From positions 62,001 to 126,000 of the forward strand of contig JAOTON010002099.1 of assembly GCA_034440635.1 (NCBI GenBank): a stretch of DNA of 64,000 nucleotides, in the 5' to 3' direction. The DNA is from Lepas anatifera (taxonomy: Eukaryota; Arthropoda; Thecostraca; Lepadidae). The position numbers were made by a program, and so were the translations under genes. This document shows positions 44,265-56,530 of the stretch, piece by piece (the first letter of the stretch is position 1; every line of letters begins with the position of its first letter). The notes below the pieces were generated by a model that saw nothing but the letters and a program-made list of their open reading frames with translations, made no database searches and was not told the origin of the DNA.

Positions 44265-45048
44265 GTAGCACTTGAAATATGAGTAAATGAATCTGATAAG
44301 TAGATAGGAGTACACTGACTACTATGTACTGTATGGTACCAAAATAAATGGAAAATCTGTTTCAATCTGTAAAATTAATCAAAAACATTTTCATACTTAA
44401 AAGAAGGTAAGCTAAGCAGCAAATGCACTAGCATGCACACATTGTGCAGAGCCAGTATTTGTAACAGGTAGAAATTTGTAATTCAAATTACAAGCTTGAT
44501 ATAGACTTTTACTAGTGCACAAATATTGTAAATATAAAGTTAGACCAAAAAGAGAGGGAATATGGGCAATTCAAAAATAATATGCTTAAATAATCATTGG
44601 AGAATTGCCATCACCAAATAATTTTCACCTATTTTGGTACACAAGTTCACCTGTGCAACAATAAAATGAGGACTTTTTGGCATTGACACTGCTCATACGC
44701 CTTGTTCCGTCTGCCAGCACAGCCTTGTCCGCGAGCCCTCGAGCCTCTCCTCTAGAAAAGAAATACCACAACTGTCTCTAGTATGTGCTATGGCTAATCA
44801 GACAAAAATGAACCAGAATACTTATCTACCAATCACAAAAAAGTATGCTACCACTGTTGTGCTGTTACTGTTTTTCCAGCAGCACCACAGCAGGTAGCCA
44901 GCCTATAAATCTAAGATTGGTTCTAAGATTGGTTCTCAGGGAGAGGCTCTAGCCATGTGACATAGACTCAATCCAGTGTGCAAAGTATGGCATTTTCAAC
45001 GAGATCTCGTCAGGGTGAGTGCCCTAGGAGACAAGAGTGAGTGGTTCT

Positions 45049-46526
45049 ATGTGTGGGTTAGAAGTAAAAAAAAAAAAAAATGGGCAACAAGGTGTGCAAT
45101 GTGACACATGCTTGGCATGGTATCATGCAGTTTGTCAGGATGTTCCTAAGCCTGCATTCAATGCTTTGAAGAAACACCAGTCACTTGCCTTCTTATGCAA
45201 TGCATGCAAAAGGAGCCTTCAACCAAGACCCACATGCACCACTGCAGAAATAGCTGTGCAGGCAGACAACAGTGGCTCATGTACCACCATTGTGGCCAAT
45301 CACTCAACACAGACAGAGTCCAGCCCCTGCTTTAGTGACCCTGAAGCTTCAGCCAACGAGGTCAACTCATACCTTGTTAACACTGTGAGCGAACTAAAAG
45401 ACTCACTGCGCAAACATACCCAGCTTGTTGCATGTGCATTTAAGGAACTTGAACAGGCTTCCCAGGAACAATCCATGATCATGCGAAGGTCTTTGACCGA
45501 AAGTGAGTCATCAAAGGCTTCATATGCAGATATGGTGAAAGGGACATGTGAGAAGGTGGTGAAAGACATGGACAACAAGTTGTCTTCAGTTTGTCCCCAG
45601 ACTGCAGGTGGCCAGATAACCCTTAAAGATGCACAAACCATATCACAGGTCTTTGACAACTTCATAGACAAGAACAAGCGGGCAAGAAACCTAGTAATCC
45701 ACAACCTGCCTGAACAGACAGGTGCCAGCCAAAGGGAGCGCTCCTCTGCTGACATGTCTCTTTTGAGACAATAGTCAAAGAGGTGCTCCACCTTAATGTT
45801 CATGCAACTAGGGCATTCCGTGCTGGGAAGCTTGTCTCTGGAAGGCCCAGGCTTCTCATAGTCACCCTAGACAACGAGGAGTCAAAGCATGACATCCTTT
45901 CCATGGCTTCCCAGCTCAGGCGCTCTGACTGGAATCGGGTTTTCATAACCCCAGACCTGACATGGAAGGAGCGCCAGGCTCAGAAGCAGCTTAGAGAGGA
46001 GCTCTGGAGGCGTAGAGATGCTGGGGAACAGGGCTTGATAATCAAGAGGGGGAGAATTTGCAAGGTGGATGGGCCAGGAAATGCCTCCAGAGTACCCAAA
46101 GAGGTAGCCACTACTGGACGTAGAAATGGAGCCATCTTGCCAGCCCCAGCTGGTGCAGTCACTCATCCAGAGGCACAGGATGGCCCTCAGCCAAATGGGG
46201 TGGGCCAATCACAGACAGCAGAGAATACTGCCATGGTTCAGGAGGCTACTACCTCTCAGGCTGCGCAGTCACACCTTATGGCGCCAAACACAAGTGGATC
46301 GATGATGGATGAACAGACCCCATCAGTCAATGCAGAGCGGGATCCATCAGCCCTCGTGCAAACATTTGTGCTCCAACTGACAACACCCAATCAGTCCCAT
46401 CAAATTGACTCATTCACAATCACAACGTGCAGGACCTTCTTGTTTGGTATACCAACATCGACCAGTTTCTTAACAAGCGTGAGGACCTCTGTATGGCCAT
46501 TGCAGGCCAGGAGCCAGACATTATAA
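45049..46526 (+). pseudogene. LINE ORF1 with PHD finger, one frameshift
   Basis: The first frame (45,049-45,774) opens with a PHD-type zinc finger: CGLEVKKKKNGQQGVQCDTC, WYHAVC, then FLCNAC. The first cysteine of the usual opening CxxC is missing because the insertion starts there. A Ser/Glu-rich region follows, then RNLVIHNLPEQ, an RNA-binding-like strand. The frame is lost near 45,760. The second frame (45,783-46,526) carries RLLIVTLDNEESKHDILSMA, FITPDLTWKERQAQ and EQGLIIKRGRICK, then a low-complexity tail that overlaps ORF2 by about 100 bp. ORF1 proteins of this kind coat LINE RNA; the PHD finger may help target chromatin (inference). Confidence 0.85.
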
Positions 46527-49274
46527 TTCTCACTGAGGTAATACCAAAGGCACAACGTTTCCCAATAGATCAGGCCCTTTTGAATATTGCAAACTACTCC
46601 TTGTTCACAAGTTTTGATCCCACCAATGAGAATCTTGGCCCATCTGGTCAACGAGGCATCTCCATTTACACGCGCAATAACCTACATGCAACAGTCATCT
46701 CATTGTCTGCCACAACTCTGGAACATCTCTGGGTGAAAGTCAGGCTCCATCGACAGGACTGGCTGATTATTGGATGCATCTACCGCAGCCCTTCCAGAGA
46801 CAGCCACCAAAGCATGCATGACTTCTGGAACCTAATGAGCCATGTCTCAGCAATGTCTGCCTCTCATCTGCTTATCACAGGTGATTTCAATTTTCCACAA
46901 ATCGACTGGGTAGGCGAGTTTTCAGTAGCTGGCGAGAGTCACGCATCGCACAAGCTGATTGACATCATGCACGAGTTTTTTCTCTTCCAGCATGTTCAAA
47001 AGCCCACCAGATTTCGGCAGGGAGAAGCGTCCAGCATATTGGATCTCATCTTCACAGATGAGGAGGGTTTGGTGCGCAACTTGCAATTTCTCTCCGGCAT
47101 AGGGAAGAGCGATCATCTCACCCTTCAGTTTTCACTTAACTGCTACGCGAGAAGGAGGGAGTGTCTTGCCTCACGCCAAAATTTTAGGCGTGCCAATTTT
47201 GAGGCCCTAAATCAGCACTTAGGGGCAATAAATTGGGACATCATGGACGACCTGGAAGTTGGAGAAGCCTATTCATTCTTTACGAATGTTCTGGACGCAG
47301 CAATGGATAGCCACATACCCAAATCTCGGGTCAGGTCAAACCGTAAAAACATATATATGACTAGCTCTGCCATGCACCTCAAACAGAAAAAGCGAAGACT
47401 GGCACTAGTCTACCACCAGACCGAGGACATAATGGACTTGGCACGTCTAAGAAACTGTGAGCAGGAGCTGAGGTCTATGACCCGTAAGTTGCAAAGAGAC
47501 CACGAGCGTGCCCTTGCGCACAACATAAAGATCAACCCAAAGGCTTTCTGGAGGTATACAGGGTCGAGGCTGAAGACCAGATCAGGAGTCGACGATCTAT
47601 TAAACGAAGAAGGTCAGTTGGAGTCTGATGACTTTGCGAAGGCTTCAATTCTAAACAGGTTTTTTACACGGGTTTTCACACGCGAGGATGTCCGTTCCAT
47701 ACCTGATTTCCCAACTCGCTGCCCGCAGCCCTTCCTCAGGGACATCACCATCTCGCCACTCATTGTATATGGGAAGTTAAGGTCTCTCAAAACATGCAGC
47801 TCCCCGGGGCCAGACTGCCTTCACCCCAGAGTTTTGCATGAGGCATCTTCTTCTCTTAGCGCGCCCCTATCCAAACTGTTCAGGAAATCTCTAGACGCTG
47901 GTTGCTTACCTAAGGAATGGTGTTTGGGATCCATCACGCCAATTTTCAAAAAGGGAAATAAACAGGACCCAGGCAATTACAGACCTGTGAGCTTGACAGC
48001 CATACCCTGCAAAGTCCTGGAGTCAATACTCAGAGACGAGCTTCTGGACCATCTGAAGACCCATAATCTCCTTTCTAAGGACCAACATGGATTCCGCCCA
48101 AAACGTTCATGTGAAACGCAGCTGCTGGAGGTCTTGGAAGAATGGAGCCTGATGATGGAGAACAAAAACCCTGTTGATGCAGTGTACTTAGATTTTCGGA
48201 AGGCGTTCGACTCCGTTCCTCACTGCCGGCTGATGACCAAACTAGCTGCATATGGTGTTCGTGGCAAAGTCTTAAAATGGATTAAAGCCTTTCTATCAAA
48301 CCGTCTCCAGCGGGTAGTTGTTGGTTCCTCTGCTTCTGATTGGGCTCCTGTCATCAGCGGTGTGCCTCAGGGATCAGTGCTTGGTCCAATCTTGTTTCTG
48401 ATTTATATCAATGATCTCCCAGACGCTGTAAATTCCGCAGTAAAAATATTTGCCGACGACACGAAATTATACTCTAGCGCCAATGACTTTCGATCCGCCG
48501 TCAGCTTGCAGCTCGATATCGACCGCATGCTGAGGTGGTCGGAGCTGTGGCAAATGCCCTTCAACTTGGGAAAGTGCTCGATCTTACACATCGGTGAGTC
48601 AAACAGAAGCTTCGACTTTGCCATGAACGGTGTGACGCTGCAAAAGTCGTTTCTGGAAAAGGACCTCGGAATTGTCATTGACAAGGACCTTAAATTTAGG
48701 CAACAGGCTGCCTCTGCGGTTTCCAGGGCATCGAGGGTCCTGGCTGTGATCAGAAAATCGTTTGCCAACATCGATACGTTTACACTTCCGCTTCTCTACA
48801 AGACACTGGTCCGTCCCCACTTGGAATATGGGAATGTTGTTTGGGGTCCGTTTAATAGAGGTGACCAGAAGTTAGTCGAGAGGGTCCAGCGACGTGCGAC
48901 ACGCATGGTTCGAGTACTGGCCCATCTCCCCTTACACTGAACGTTTGCGTGAGCTTGGCTTGCCTTCTCTCTACTTTCGGAGACGTCGTGGTGACATGAT
49001 CAAGGTTTTTCGACTTCTTCATGGCGACATGGACCAAGATCCATCACAGTTCCTGGAGCTCGACAGTCGAGGACGTACGCGCGGTCACGCCCTGAAGCTG
49101 ATGAAACCAAATGCTGTCTCAAGAGTCCGTCGCTTTTCCTTTGGTGTTAGGGTTGTTAATGATTGGAATGCTCTCCCTTACCACGTCGTCAACGCCACCA
49201 CTCTCTCACAGTTCAAGGCCAAATTGGACGCCCATTGGGCAAATCAGAGGTACTATGTACCTCCGCAAGACTGA
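46427..49274 (+). pseudogene. LINE ORF2: endonuclease and reverse transcriptase, one frameshift
   Basis: An open frame of 837 codons (46,427-48,940) continues in another frame from about 48,915 to 49,274. The endonuclease domain has YTNIDQFLNKRED (residues 8-20), LTEVIPK (Glu37), GCIYRSPS, ITGDFNFPQIDW and GKSDHL. The RT domain has PIFKKGNKQDPGNYRPVSL, HGFRPKRSCETQLLE, VYLDFRKAFDSVPH, GVPQGSVLGPILF (about residue 644) and FADDTKLY (about 675). The C-terminal part has YTERLRELGLPSLYFRRRRG and FGVRVVNDWNALP. All catalytic motifs look intact; the break lies after RRATRM. It reads as a recently active element. Confidence 0.95.
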
Positions 49275-49896
49275 GCCGTGACATATTCTGACAGGAGCTC
49301 GTTGATGACCGAATCCAACAGGCTCTTGTAAGCCTTCAAATTTCGACAAACTTATCGTATCGTATCGTATCGTATCGTGTGAAGTTCATCAACCTGGTGT
49401 GAATTTCCCAGACTGGTGCAAGGAAGGTGACACTGAAAACCAAACAAATAATGGCTGAATGGTTATAAAGACACAGGACGGGACCTTATAACAAGTATTT
49501 AACTAACTAATACAAGAGGTAGCATTGCATTGTGTGGGTAGGAAAGGGTGCATTTTTCTCTATGGTATATAGCAGTTTGGTGTGAATTTTTGGTGTCTGG
49601 CAGTGCAATGATTTTAGGTGGCTGGTGTGACTCGTCTAGCCTGCTGCCATACTTTGCAGACTGGGACTCAATGCTGCTCGCTGATTGGTGTTGACAGACA
49701 AAATGAGACCACAGCTATAACAGTGGGCCAAAGTGAATAGTTATCAATTAAGCATACAATTTGCTTTTTGGCAACTTCATGAACCTAATTAATGCAGAAC
49801 AGAAACATTAAATGCATTGCCCATACTTGATATGATTAGTGTTTGACTACTCACTACACTCACTAAACAAAACCTCAATAAGCATTGGTGGCCAGC

Positions 49897-50166
49897 AAAG
49901 ATGGATGGCAAAAATTCAAATTGTTTCATTAACTTTTCACGCATAGATTTTTTACCTCTAAGAAAATCTCAATTGACCACATCAAAGGCTGAAAATATTC
50001 TACGTGCAGATTACCGACGATATGTTGATCCACGAGACCGGAGAGGCGACAATCTCCTCGTCTGAAAAACCACCAAAAACTTTCTTCATGCCTCAAAAGA
50101 GGGTCTTCTGGACCGCGCTACCCGTATCTTTTTACTGTATCATTTTCGCTGCAATGCAATCATGCA
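49897..50166 (+). other. Unassigned reading frame shared by both arms
   Basis: The frame MDGKNSNCF...DFLPLRKSQLTTSKA...ILRADYRRYVDPRDRRG is open for 89 codons in the right arm (57,743-58,012, minus). It has an internal stop in this left copy. No family recognised; it may be chance. Confidence 0.25.
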
Positions 50167-50358
50167 ATAACGAACAATTATTAATTATAATCTTTAGGGT
50201 AATCGGGCCTGACCGCAGCGCTAATTAGTGTTATAGAATTTGTATTCATACCTCCGCGTTTGCCGCGATTTTTGAAATGGTGAATATTGATAGTTCATCG
50301 GTAGCCGTGATGACACCACATTGATGTAAGATAAGCCCACGTGACCAGATCCTATAAG

Positions 50359-50660
50359 GACTCAGGGTAATAGAGGACGGGTACACCAAAATTTAGTATG
50401 TGCGCCATGAGTCTATTTCGATGATTTGTCATTAGATTACCACAAGAACAATTTTTTTCAATTTCTTATTTTAAAGAAATGAATGAGCAACAATTTCAGA
50501 AATATACTCTTAACTTTAAATACAAATATTTGTGTATTGTCCTCTAGTCTAATTTTAGGAGGAAATAGTAGATTCTTCCAAATTTAGTTTGGATATGGGC
50601 TCTGCTCGATAGCGGCGAACACTGCGCTTTTGGTTTGATTTATTTATTGCTGCACGAGAC
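50359..50660 (-). repeat. Dispersed repeat E, copy 2
   Basis: It starts exactly where the left arm of the large inverted repeat ends (after CCTATAAGGACT). On the minus strand it begins with the AAAAGCGCAG-type head and ends GTGTACCCGTCCTCTATTAC, as at 1,395-1,700. Confidence 0.55.
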
Positions 50661-51111
50661 ACTACACTCGGCGCGGGGAAATGCATGCTTTCACACAATT
50701 GGTCTTTTTATTCACTTCTTACGGCACTTACATGTCCTGAAGGTGGACTATTTACTTTTGTTTTGGGTATTTTTTGTCTTGTGTGGGATCTAAGCAACGT
50801 CTAAGTCATTGAAATGGTGGTGATAGTTTGTCAAATATTCAAATGGAAGCCATGTATAATCATCGGACGGAGGATACCCCGGTTTGTGCATTTTGATCCT
50901 GCATCACAAGGGAATTTATTGAATCTGTATGAGGAAAGGGTCAAAGCAAGATGCCTATGTGAGGTGGACATCAGGATGTGATCACACTCCAGGGTAGGTA
51001 ATGAGGGATTCTGGGAGCTCAATATTATGGTGGCCTTAATTTTCCTGCCTTATGTTCTTATCAACTGTTGTTTCTAAAGATCAAAGTATGATCAAGTGTC
51101 AATTCCCATTG
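50661..51111. other. No gene seen (central region)
   Basis: Unique-looking AT-rich DNA. Confidence 0.5.
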
Positions 51112-51119
51112 CCAATCAG

Positions 51120-51481
51120 CCAGTGTGCAAAGTATGGCATTTTCGATGAGATCTTGTCGATGTGAGTGCCCTTGGAGACAGGAGTGAGTGGTGCAAATTT
51201 TATCAACCTGGTGTGAATTTGCAAGACTGGTGCGAGGAAGGTAACACTGAAAACCAGTAAAATAATGGCTGAATAGTTATAAAGACACAGGAGGGGGTCT
51301 TATAAAAGTCCTTAACTAATTACCTAATAAGAGAGGTAGCATTGCATCATGTAGGGAGGAATGTGTGTGTTTTTCTCCCTGGTATATGGCAGATTCATGT
51401 TAATTTTTTTAGGCTGGTGGTGTGATAATTTTGGATGGCTGGTGCTACTCGTCTGGCTTGCTCCCATACTTTTCAGACTGG
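51120..51481 (+). mobile_element. CCAGTGTGC element (B family), central copy
   Basis: 362 bp, perfect 8-bp duplication CCAATCAG at 51,112-51,119 and 51,482-51,489. It lies in the central spacer and is independent of the arm copies. Confidence 0.92.
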
Positions 51482-51489
51482 CCAATCAG

Positions 51490-53150
51490 GATTGTGCATT
51501 GTATCAAGATGCAGGATACATTTGAAATACTGATAGAGCTTTGGGCAATTGAAACAGCTTGAATCCGCTTCACGTCTATCTGTATCTAGCCAGGTCTGAC
51601 AGCACATGACAGAATGATTGTAAATATTTTCCTTATCTTGCAGAGGTAAAGGTGAGTAGTCTGCAGAGGGTGAAGCTTTCTTGGTCATTAAGCAATATCA
51701 AATGGAAGAAAATTGTATTAAACTTCAAATAAAACTGTTAAACAACATTCATTAAACAAAACTATTATTCTTTGAATAAAATTGTATAGTTGGGTTAAGG
51801 GAAAGTGCAGGGAGTGAAAGGAGATGTGAATGTTTTGCTAGAGATATAGACAAAATTGTGATGAAAAACTTCTATATGTTACAGTTCCACCTATATCCAC
51901 GCCGAAGTGTCACAGAAACTGTGATCCCTGTATCCTGATTCTCAGCTCTATCCAGATTGTCTCATTGCACATGGAAACTGGGTCTATGTTTTGCCATGGC
52001 CAGAAACAAACAGTGCATAATTTGGCAATAATGGAGAACACATTTAAAAGAATCAGGTATCCATTATACACATTGATGACACATGAAAAATAAGCATGGG
52101 AGTCAGTCAGGATACATGGCAGTGTGATTGGGGCAGGGGGGGTGTGACCCATTTATTCATACACATATATTGACAGTAAGAATATCATCATCCATTAAGT
52201 ATGTTTTATCATTGAAGCCTTACACATACATTACTGCAGTGGCACATACATCAGGATATGGTGCCCTACTACATCAAGCACCAGCTGATTCAAATATTTT
52301 CAAAACACTCACTTGGTACAGCCCAATATGGAAGATAATCAGAACTCATGTGCTGGGCACTTAACAGTGTTTTTTTATATATTTGTTTGCAACCAAGGGA
52401 ATAGAAGAAACACTCTCAACTGGTTGATGAGGTCACCATCCCCCAACTGTTGCAAAAAATTGTTTTTCTGGAAAGCATAAGTGGTTATGAAGGAGGCTTT
52501 TGCAATTGAGCTTTTAGTGCCTTCCCAGCTATGATTTTTTGTTTTGTTGAGTTGATGGGTGTAGATAAAGTCCTAATAAGTCACAAATAATACCAAGTCA
52601 GCTATATACTCAGGTAGAGCAAAGCAAGGTGGTGATGAAAAGGCTTTACATGCAAAAACACATGGTTTGAATATAGAGATAAACGCATTTGATAAATATT
52701 TATTAAGTACACCTATTTGGAAGTTAAGAAAATATGTCAATACAGCAAGCTGGTCTTAATTCAATGTCTCGAATTTCACTATGAGAAATTAACATATTGT
52801 TGCCTTCAATCATTTCTGAATATGTGTGGATTATCAGATGAAGAATAGAAAAATAATAAATTACATTATATAAAAAAGGTACACAGTGTATTAGGGAGGC
52901 TGGGGGAGAAATTCATTCATGTGAGGGTTTGTGGTTAGTTAGTGGGTCAATTTGTGTTTCCACTTCTTCACTTAGTTGGCGATGTATGGGGCGTATGCAT
53001 ACTGGAGGAGGAGGTTTGCGGCCTTTATCTGACCTGGAAGACTCATTGTATGTCTACGTGAGGAAGGGACGGGGGTAAACAATGGATTGGAGATGCCGAG
53101 CAGTGCATTTGTGGGAACGGTTGTGACTATTGATCCCATTCATCTTCTTA
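51490..53150. other. No gene seen (central region)
   Basis: About 1.7 kb of AT-rich DNA without long frames or recognised repeats. Confidence 0.5.
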
Positions 53151-53152
53151 TG

Positions 53153-53372
53153 GTAGGATCTAGGGTGTCAGATTGGGGTGGTGGGGGCATCCGGATCAGT
53201 GGGCGCCAATTTTGGTCGGCAAAACCTATCAAGTTGGCCTCAAATTCTACCGCAGGGCGCTGATACTCGCATCCCGGGGAATGACCTTTTAGGGAGAGTC
53301 ATCGGAAATTTCAAAGGGGCGTCGATCATCAATTGAATGGGGGCATGTGCTTCTACCCCTGGATCCACCTAT
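53153..53372 (+). mobile_element. GGCGGATCC-family element, diverged copy
   Basis: Opens near GGTAGGATCTAGGGTGTCAG, has 'ggcaaaacctatcaagttgg' and 'ctcgcatcccgggg', and closes CCCCTGGATCCACCTATTC. Confidence 0.6.
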
Positions 53373-53871
53373 TCTTTGCTAGATTGGCATTTTCTATTTT
53401 CTGCCGCTCCCAGTTTAGGCAACGGGTATGACCCCTGCTTCTGTCAGACTCCTGAAAGCCCGTTTTAATGTCAGGGCTAGGGGCGGAAAATGTCGCCCCT
53501 TCGTGAGATACATGGTATAATGCAAAAAGTCATCAGAGATGGAAGAAAGAAAGCAAAATAGTGGGGCAAGATTCATATTGGCAATGTTGGGGAACCATGC
53601 ATGGGCACCAATATATGTTTCTCAACTTTTGATACTTTTTTATCTTGCTTGACCTGTTTCCGCCGTGCAAAACCCGGGTGAGCGTAATAATCTTGTCTCT
53701 CTAATCCGTCTGTGGGTGAATTGTTGTCTTTTCCGTCTTGCACCGAATGCATACCGAAGATGCTTGTAGCATTCATTGGACTGTGAAAAACTGCACCTGC
53801 GTGACACCCCTTAATTACAATACCGAAGCACGCTTATGCCATTGCACGGCTATAAAATATAGGGCTGAGAG

Positions 53872-54009
53872 CAGCGGCGGATCCAGGGCTTCATTTCGGA
53901 GGGGGATAGGGCCTTTGCCTCAGATCAGGTTCCGCTTATGTATTTACTATATGCACTCGGAAATTTCGGGGGGGCCTGAGCCACCCTAGCTCCCTTATAT
54001 CCGCCACTG
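53872..54009. mobile_element. Mini hAT-like element, 138 bp
   Basis: Termini CAGCGGCGGATCCAGGGC and TATATCCGCCACTG. Flanks GCTGAGAG and GCTGGGAA share 6 of 8 bases, a plausible decayed 8-bp duplication. Confidence 0.55.
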
Positions 54010-54463
54010 GCTGGGAACATCGTATAGTTTTCTTTATTCTTCGAGGCTGCCCTATAAGCAATCTTGTACTCTGGAAAGTAAAATTTTAATATACTAAAAA
54101 TCCCGATTTTTTTGTTGCTGTAACTGCTTCTGTTAACCAAGCTGAAAATGTAAATGAGCTATTTCCTGGTATCCTATTCATAATATTGTATCATTATGAC
54201 ATATCTCAATGTTGTAACGGACGGCTTCGTTGTGGGAAGAACGAACCGTATACAATAATACTCATTTTGGGAAAAGAACCTCCCCAAATATTGGGTCATA
54301 GTTCCGCCCCTGGTCAAGATTTAGTCTCAAAACTTCCATGGAATCTGCCCCAGTTTTACAAGCCAGAAAGTTTCAAATGCTTATCGCAAGCTGTTCAGGA
54401 GATATCCTGGAAAAAACGTAATGGGTGGGCAGAATCTCTCCTTGACAGGAATAGGGGTAAATT

Positions 54464-54632
54464 CAGTGGCGGATCTAGGAATTCATTTGGGGGAGGGGGC
54501 TCACCTCGAGCCTCACCGGCTCGCAGCTCGAGCCTCACCCGCTAGTATCTCGGTTAGTCGCTCGTCTATCTATTAACTTTGGAGGCTCGTAAATTTTGGG
54601 GGCTTAAGTCCCTCCCCCTGGATCCGCCACTG
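54464..54632. mobile_element. Mini hAT-like element, 169 bp
   Basis: Termini CAGTGGCGGATCTAGG and CCTGGATCCGCCACTG. Flanks GGTAAATT (54,456-54,463) and GGTAAAGC (54,633-54,640) share 6 of 8 bases. The interior has a duplicated 'ctcgagcctcacc'. Confidence 0.7.
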
Positions 54633-54741
54633 GGTAAAGCGACAACTTTATATTTGCTGGCTAACTATAGTTGTAAGAAACTGCACGAGTTCTAAACGAC
54701 TAAATTGATTCGCAAAACTTAATGTTAGCGGTTAAAAACGT

Positions 54742-54815
54742 GTGCCGCGACTAGGTCTCGAACACACACTCTTCTGATCTCTAGACCATTGCTCTATCCA
54801 CTGCGCTACGCCGAC
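54742..54815 (-). repeat. tRNA-derived sequence (SINE head or pseudo-tRNA)
   Basis: Minus strand: box A GTAGCGCAGTGGATAGAGC near 54,793-54,812 and box B TGTTCGAGACC near 54,752-54,762, at normal spacing. The acceptor arms do not pair convincingly. Confidence 0.5.
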
Positions 54816-55093
54816 GCTGGCGTACGGGGTGTGCGGCAAGAAATCTGTGGCGCACATTTGCAGAGTTATCGAAAATTGATGTTTCGAGGTAGTTCCGTGC
54901 GTCTGACGTAAAAACGCCAAATAGAACATGGAAAGAGCAGAGAACAGGCTTTCTAACAGCTTTATTAGATCTTTTCCAACGGCCATAGGCTGATGACAGC
55001 AGCTGTCGGAAAATGACCAATTTAACACGTAAGCTCTATGGAGCAGTCGCATTTGTGCGCCATGGCAGTAGATTGCTACCAACTAACTTTGGA

Positions 55094-55215
55094 GGGCCCT
55101 GATAAGGACTGGGCTTCTGATTGGTTGATGGCATTTCTTTAAAGTCCTATATTTCTCTTTTAAAAGCGTTTTGGAAATATATTTTTATAGAATAATTTTT
55201 GATGTTATAGGTTTA
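55094..55215 (-). mobile_element. GGGAGATACGCG-related fragment
   Basis: The sequence 'ataaggactgggcttctgattggttgatgg' and its continuation are the reverse complement of 57,450-57,557. It shares 'cctatatttctctt' with the 19.5-kb family. Confidence 0.6.
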
Positions 55216-55540
55216 AGCCAGGGCAGTTGAATAACGGGTACTTCAAAGTTTTGTACCCAAAGTGATCAGAATCATAGCTTAGTACCAGTTTTAGTATAGT
55301 AAACTAGGAATATGCCAAAAATAATACTAGTTTAGTACATTGATATAAGATAAACACAAACGGCTGCAGCTGGTGACTGTGGTATTTGCTTGTACCCAAA
55401 ACAGGATGGAGAAGCAGTGCATCACATATGCTTTTCGAATTATTTTTCGTGTTGTTTAGTCATGTCGGTATTGAGCAGAGGTGCGATGTCGGCCAGTAGC
55501 GTACGCGACCAGTAAATTAATACGACTACGTAGCGGGCAT

Positions 55541-55785
55541 AAGCGGATCCAGGGTCGCAGATCGGAGGGGCACGTTACGGGGAGGCGCCATCCAGATCAA
55601 GGGGGCGGCACTTTGGCCGACAAAACCTATCATGTGGATGTCAAGTTCTATAGCGGCGCGCCGATTCTTGCATCGGGGGAAGGGGGTGCGGTGACATTTC
55701 AGGGGGCACCATCGACCCCACAGAGTACCGCCATGAACATTTGAGAGGACGCCGAGGGTTGATTCATTGTCCCTTTTATTAGGAC
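55541..55785 (+). mobile_element. GGCGGATCC-family element, diverged copy lacking a clear right end
   Basis: Starts CATAAGCGGATCCAGGGTCG. It has 'acaaaacctatcatgtggatg' and 'catttcagggggcacc' and fades near 55,780 without the CTGGATCCGCC terminus. Confidence 0.6.
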
Positions 55786-55905
55786 AGGGGCGGATCTAGG
55801 CCATACGTTTGGGGAAGGCAATCTCAGGAAACATTGCGAACATGGTGTCGTTTCGATGACAATCGGCTGAAAGTGGGTACAATTCAGCCACTTTGGGGAC
55901 CATGG

Positions 55906-56522
55906 CAGGGGCGGATGCAGAATTTTCTCAAAAAGAGGCTCGGTTTTCAATTGTAGGGGCCGCCGCTCGTGGTTTTCATTTGTCATAAATTGGGCGTTAA
56001 AAGTGAATAAATCATCAGGGTGGTGTGTATTTAAACGTACTTATTAAATAAAGTTTGATACTTTTGGGGGACTCCAGGCCAGCTATTGGGACCCCCGAGA
56101 ACAGTATCCGTGGCGTTTGGGCTCCTTGAATTTACCTAAGAAACGCTCACTGAACATAAAGGGATCCCCCTGCTTCATAGGCGGATCCAGAATTGCCAAT
56201 CAGGGGAGGGGGCGCCATCCGTTCCGGGGGGCACCATTCTTGAACGGTAAAATCTATCAGGTGGGCGGAAAATTCTACCGGTAGGCGCCGATTTTCGCAT
56301 CCTGGTGGGGATAGGAAGCGACATTTTAGGGGGGCACCATCGACTCCTCAGGGGGGCGCCGTGACCATTTCAGGGGGCGCCGAGGGTCGATCGGGGGGCA
56401 CGTTTCCCCCTTGTCCCCCTGGATCCGCCTATGCCCTGCGGAGGGCCTTTTGTCGTGCTCAAGGCCAGGCTAACGGTACGCGGTCGCCCTCATCACCTAC
56501 CATCCCCTTAGATCCGCCCCTG
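55906..56522. mobile_element. hAT-like element with a nested insertion
   Basis: Termini CAGGGGCGGATGCAGAA and CCTTAGATCCGCCCCTG. Flanks GACCATGG (55,898-55,905) and GAACATGA (56,523-56,530) share 6 of 8 bases. A GGCGGATCC element sits inside it. Confidence 0.6.
56176..56433 (+). mobile_element. GGCGGATCC-family element, nested copy
   Basis: Starts CATAGGCGGATCCAGAATTG and ends CTGGATCCGCCTATG. Flanks CCCTGCTT and CCCTGCGG share 6 of 8 bases. This is the best-preserved full copy for a consensus. Confidence 0.82.
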
Positions 56523-56530
56523 GAACATGA

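Larger units (their letters stand above)
45046..49378 (+). mobile_element. Near full-length CR1/L2-type LINE, young insertion
   Basis: It interrupts a CCAGTGTGC element. The exact empty site lies in the right arm between 58,533 and 58,534. It is 4,333 bp, starts inside ORF1, encodes ORF1 and ORF2 and ends in TCGTA repeats (about 49,352-49,378). There is little or no target duplication (at most GT). The endonuclease style (YTN.DQFLNKR.., LTEVIPK) and the microsatellite tail point to the CR1/L2/Daphne side of LINEs. Two single-base frame breaks disable it. Confidence 0.95.
44973..49664 (+). mobile_element. CCAGTGTGC element (B family) split by LINE, left arm
   Basis: Left piece 44,973-45,045, right piece 49,379-49,664, about 359 bp in total. 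Target duplication GACTCAAT at 44,965-44,972 and 49,665-49,672. The uninterrupted partner is at 58,248-58,606. Confidence 0.9.
35877..50358. repeat. Left arm of the large inverted repeat (6.45 kb after removing insertions)
   Basis: Matches the reverse complement of 57,550-64,000. Left 35,877 pairs with right 64,000, and left 50,358 pairs with right 57,550. Two insertions present only here are 40,570-44,264 and 45,046-49,378. Without them (and one copy of the 8-bp duplication) the left arm is about 6,446 bp against 6,451 bp on the right. Peptide comparison across arms shows a few percent change. Confidence 0.95.

Noticed and set aside
45037..49274. Endogenous virus or retrovirus-like element
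   Set aside because: No long terminal repeats, protease or envelope; AP-type endonuclease plus RT and a microsatellite tail mark a LINE.
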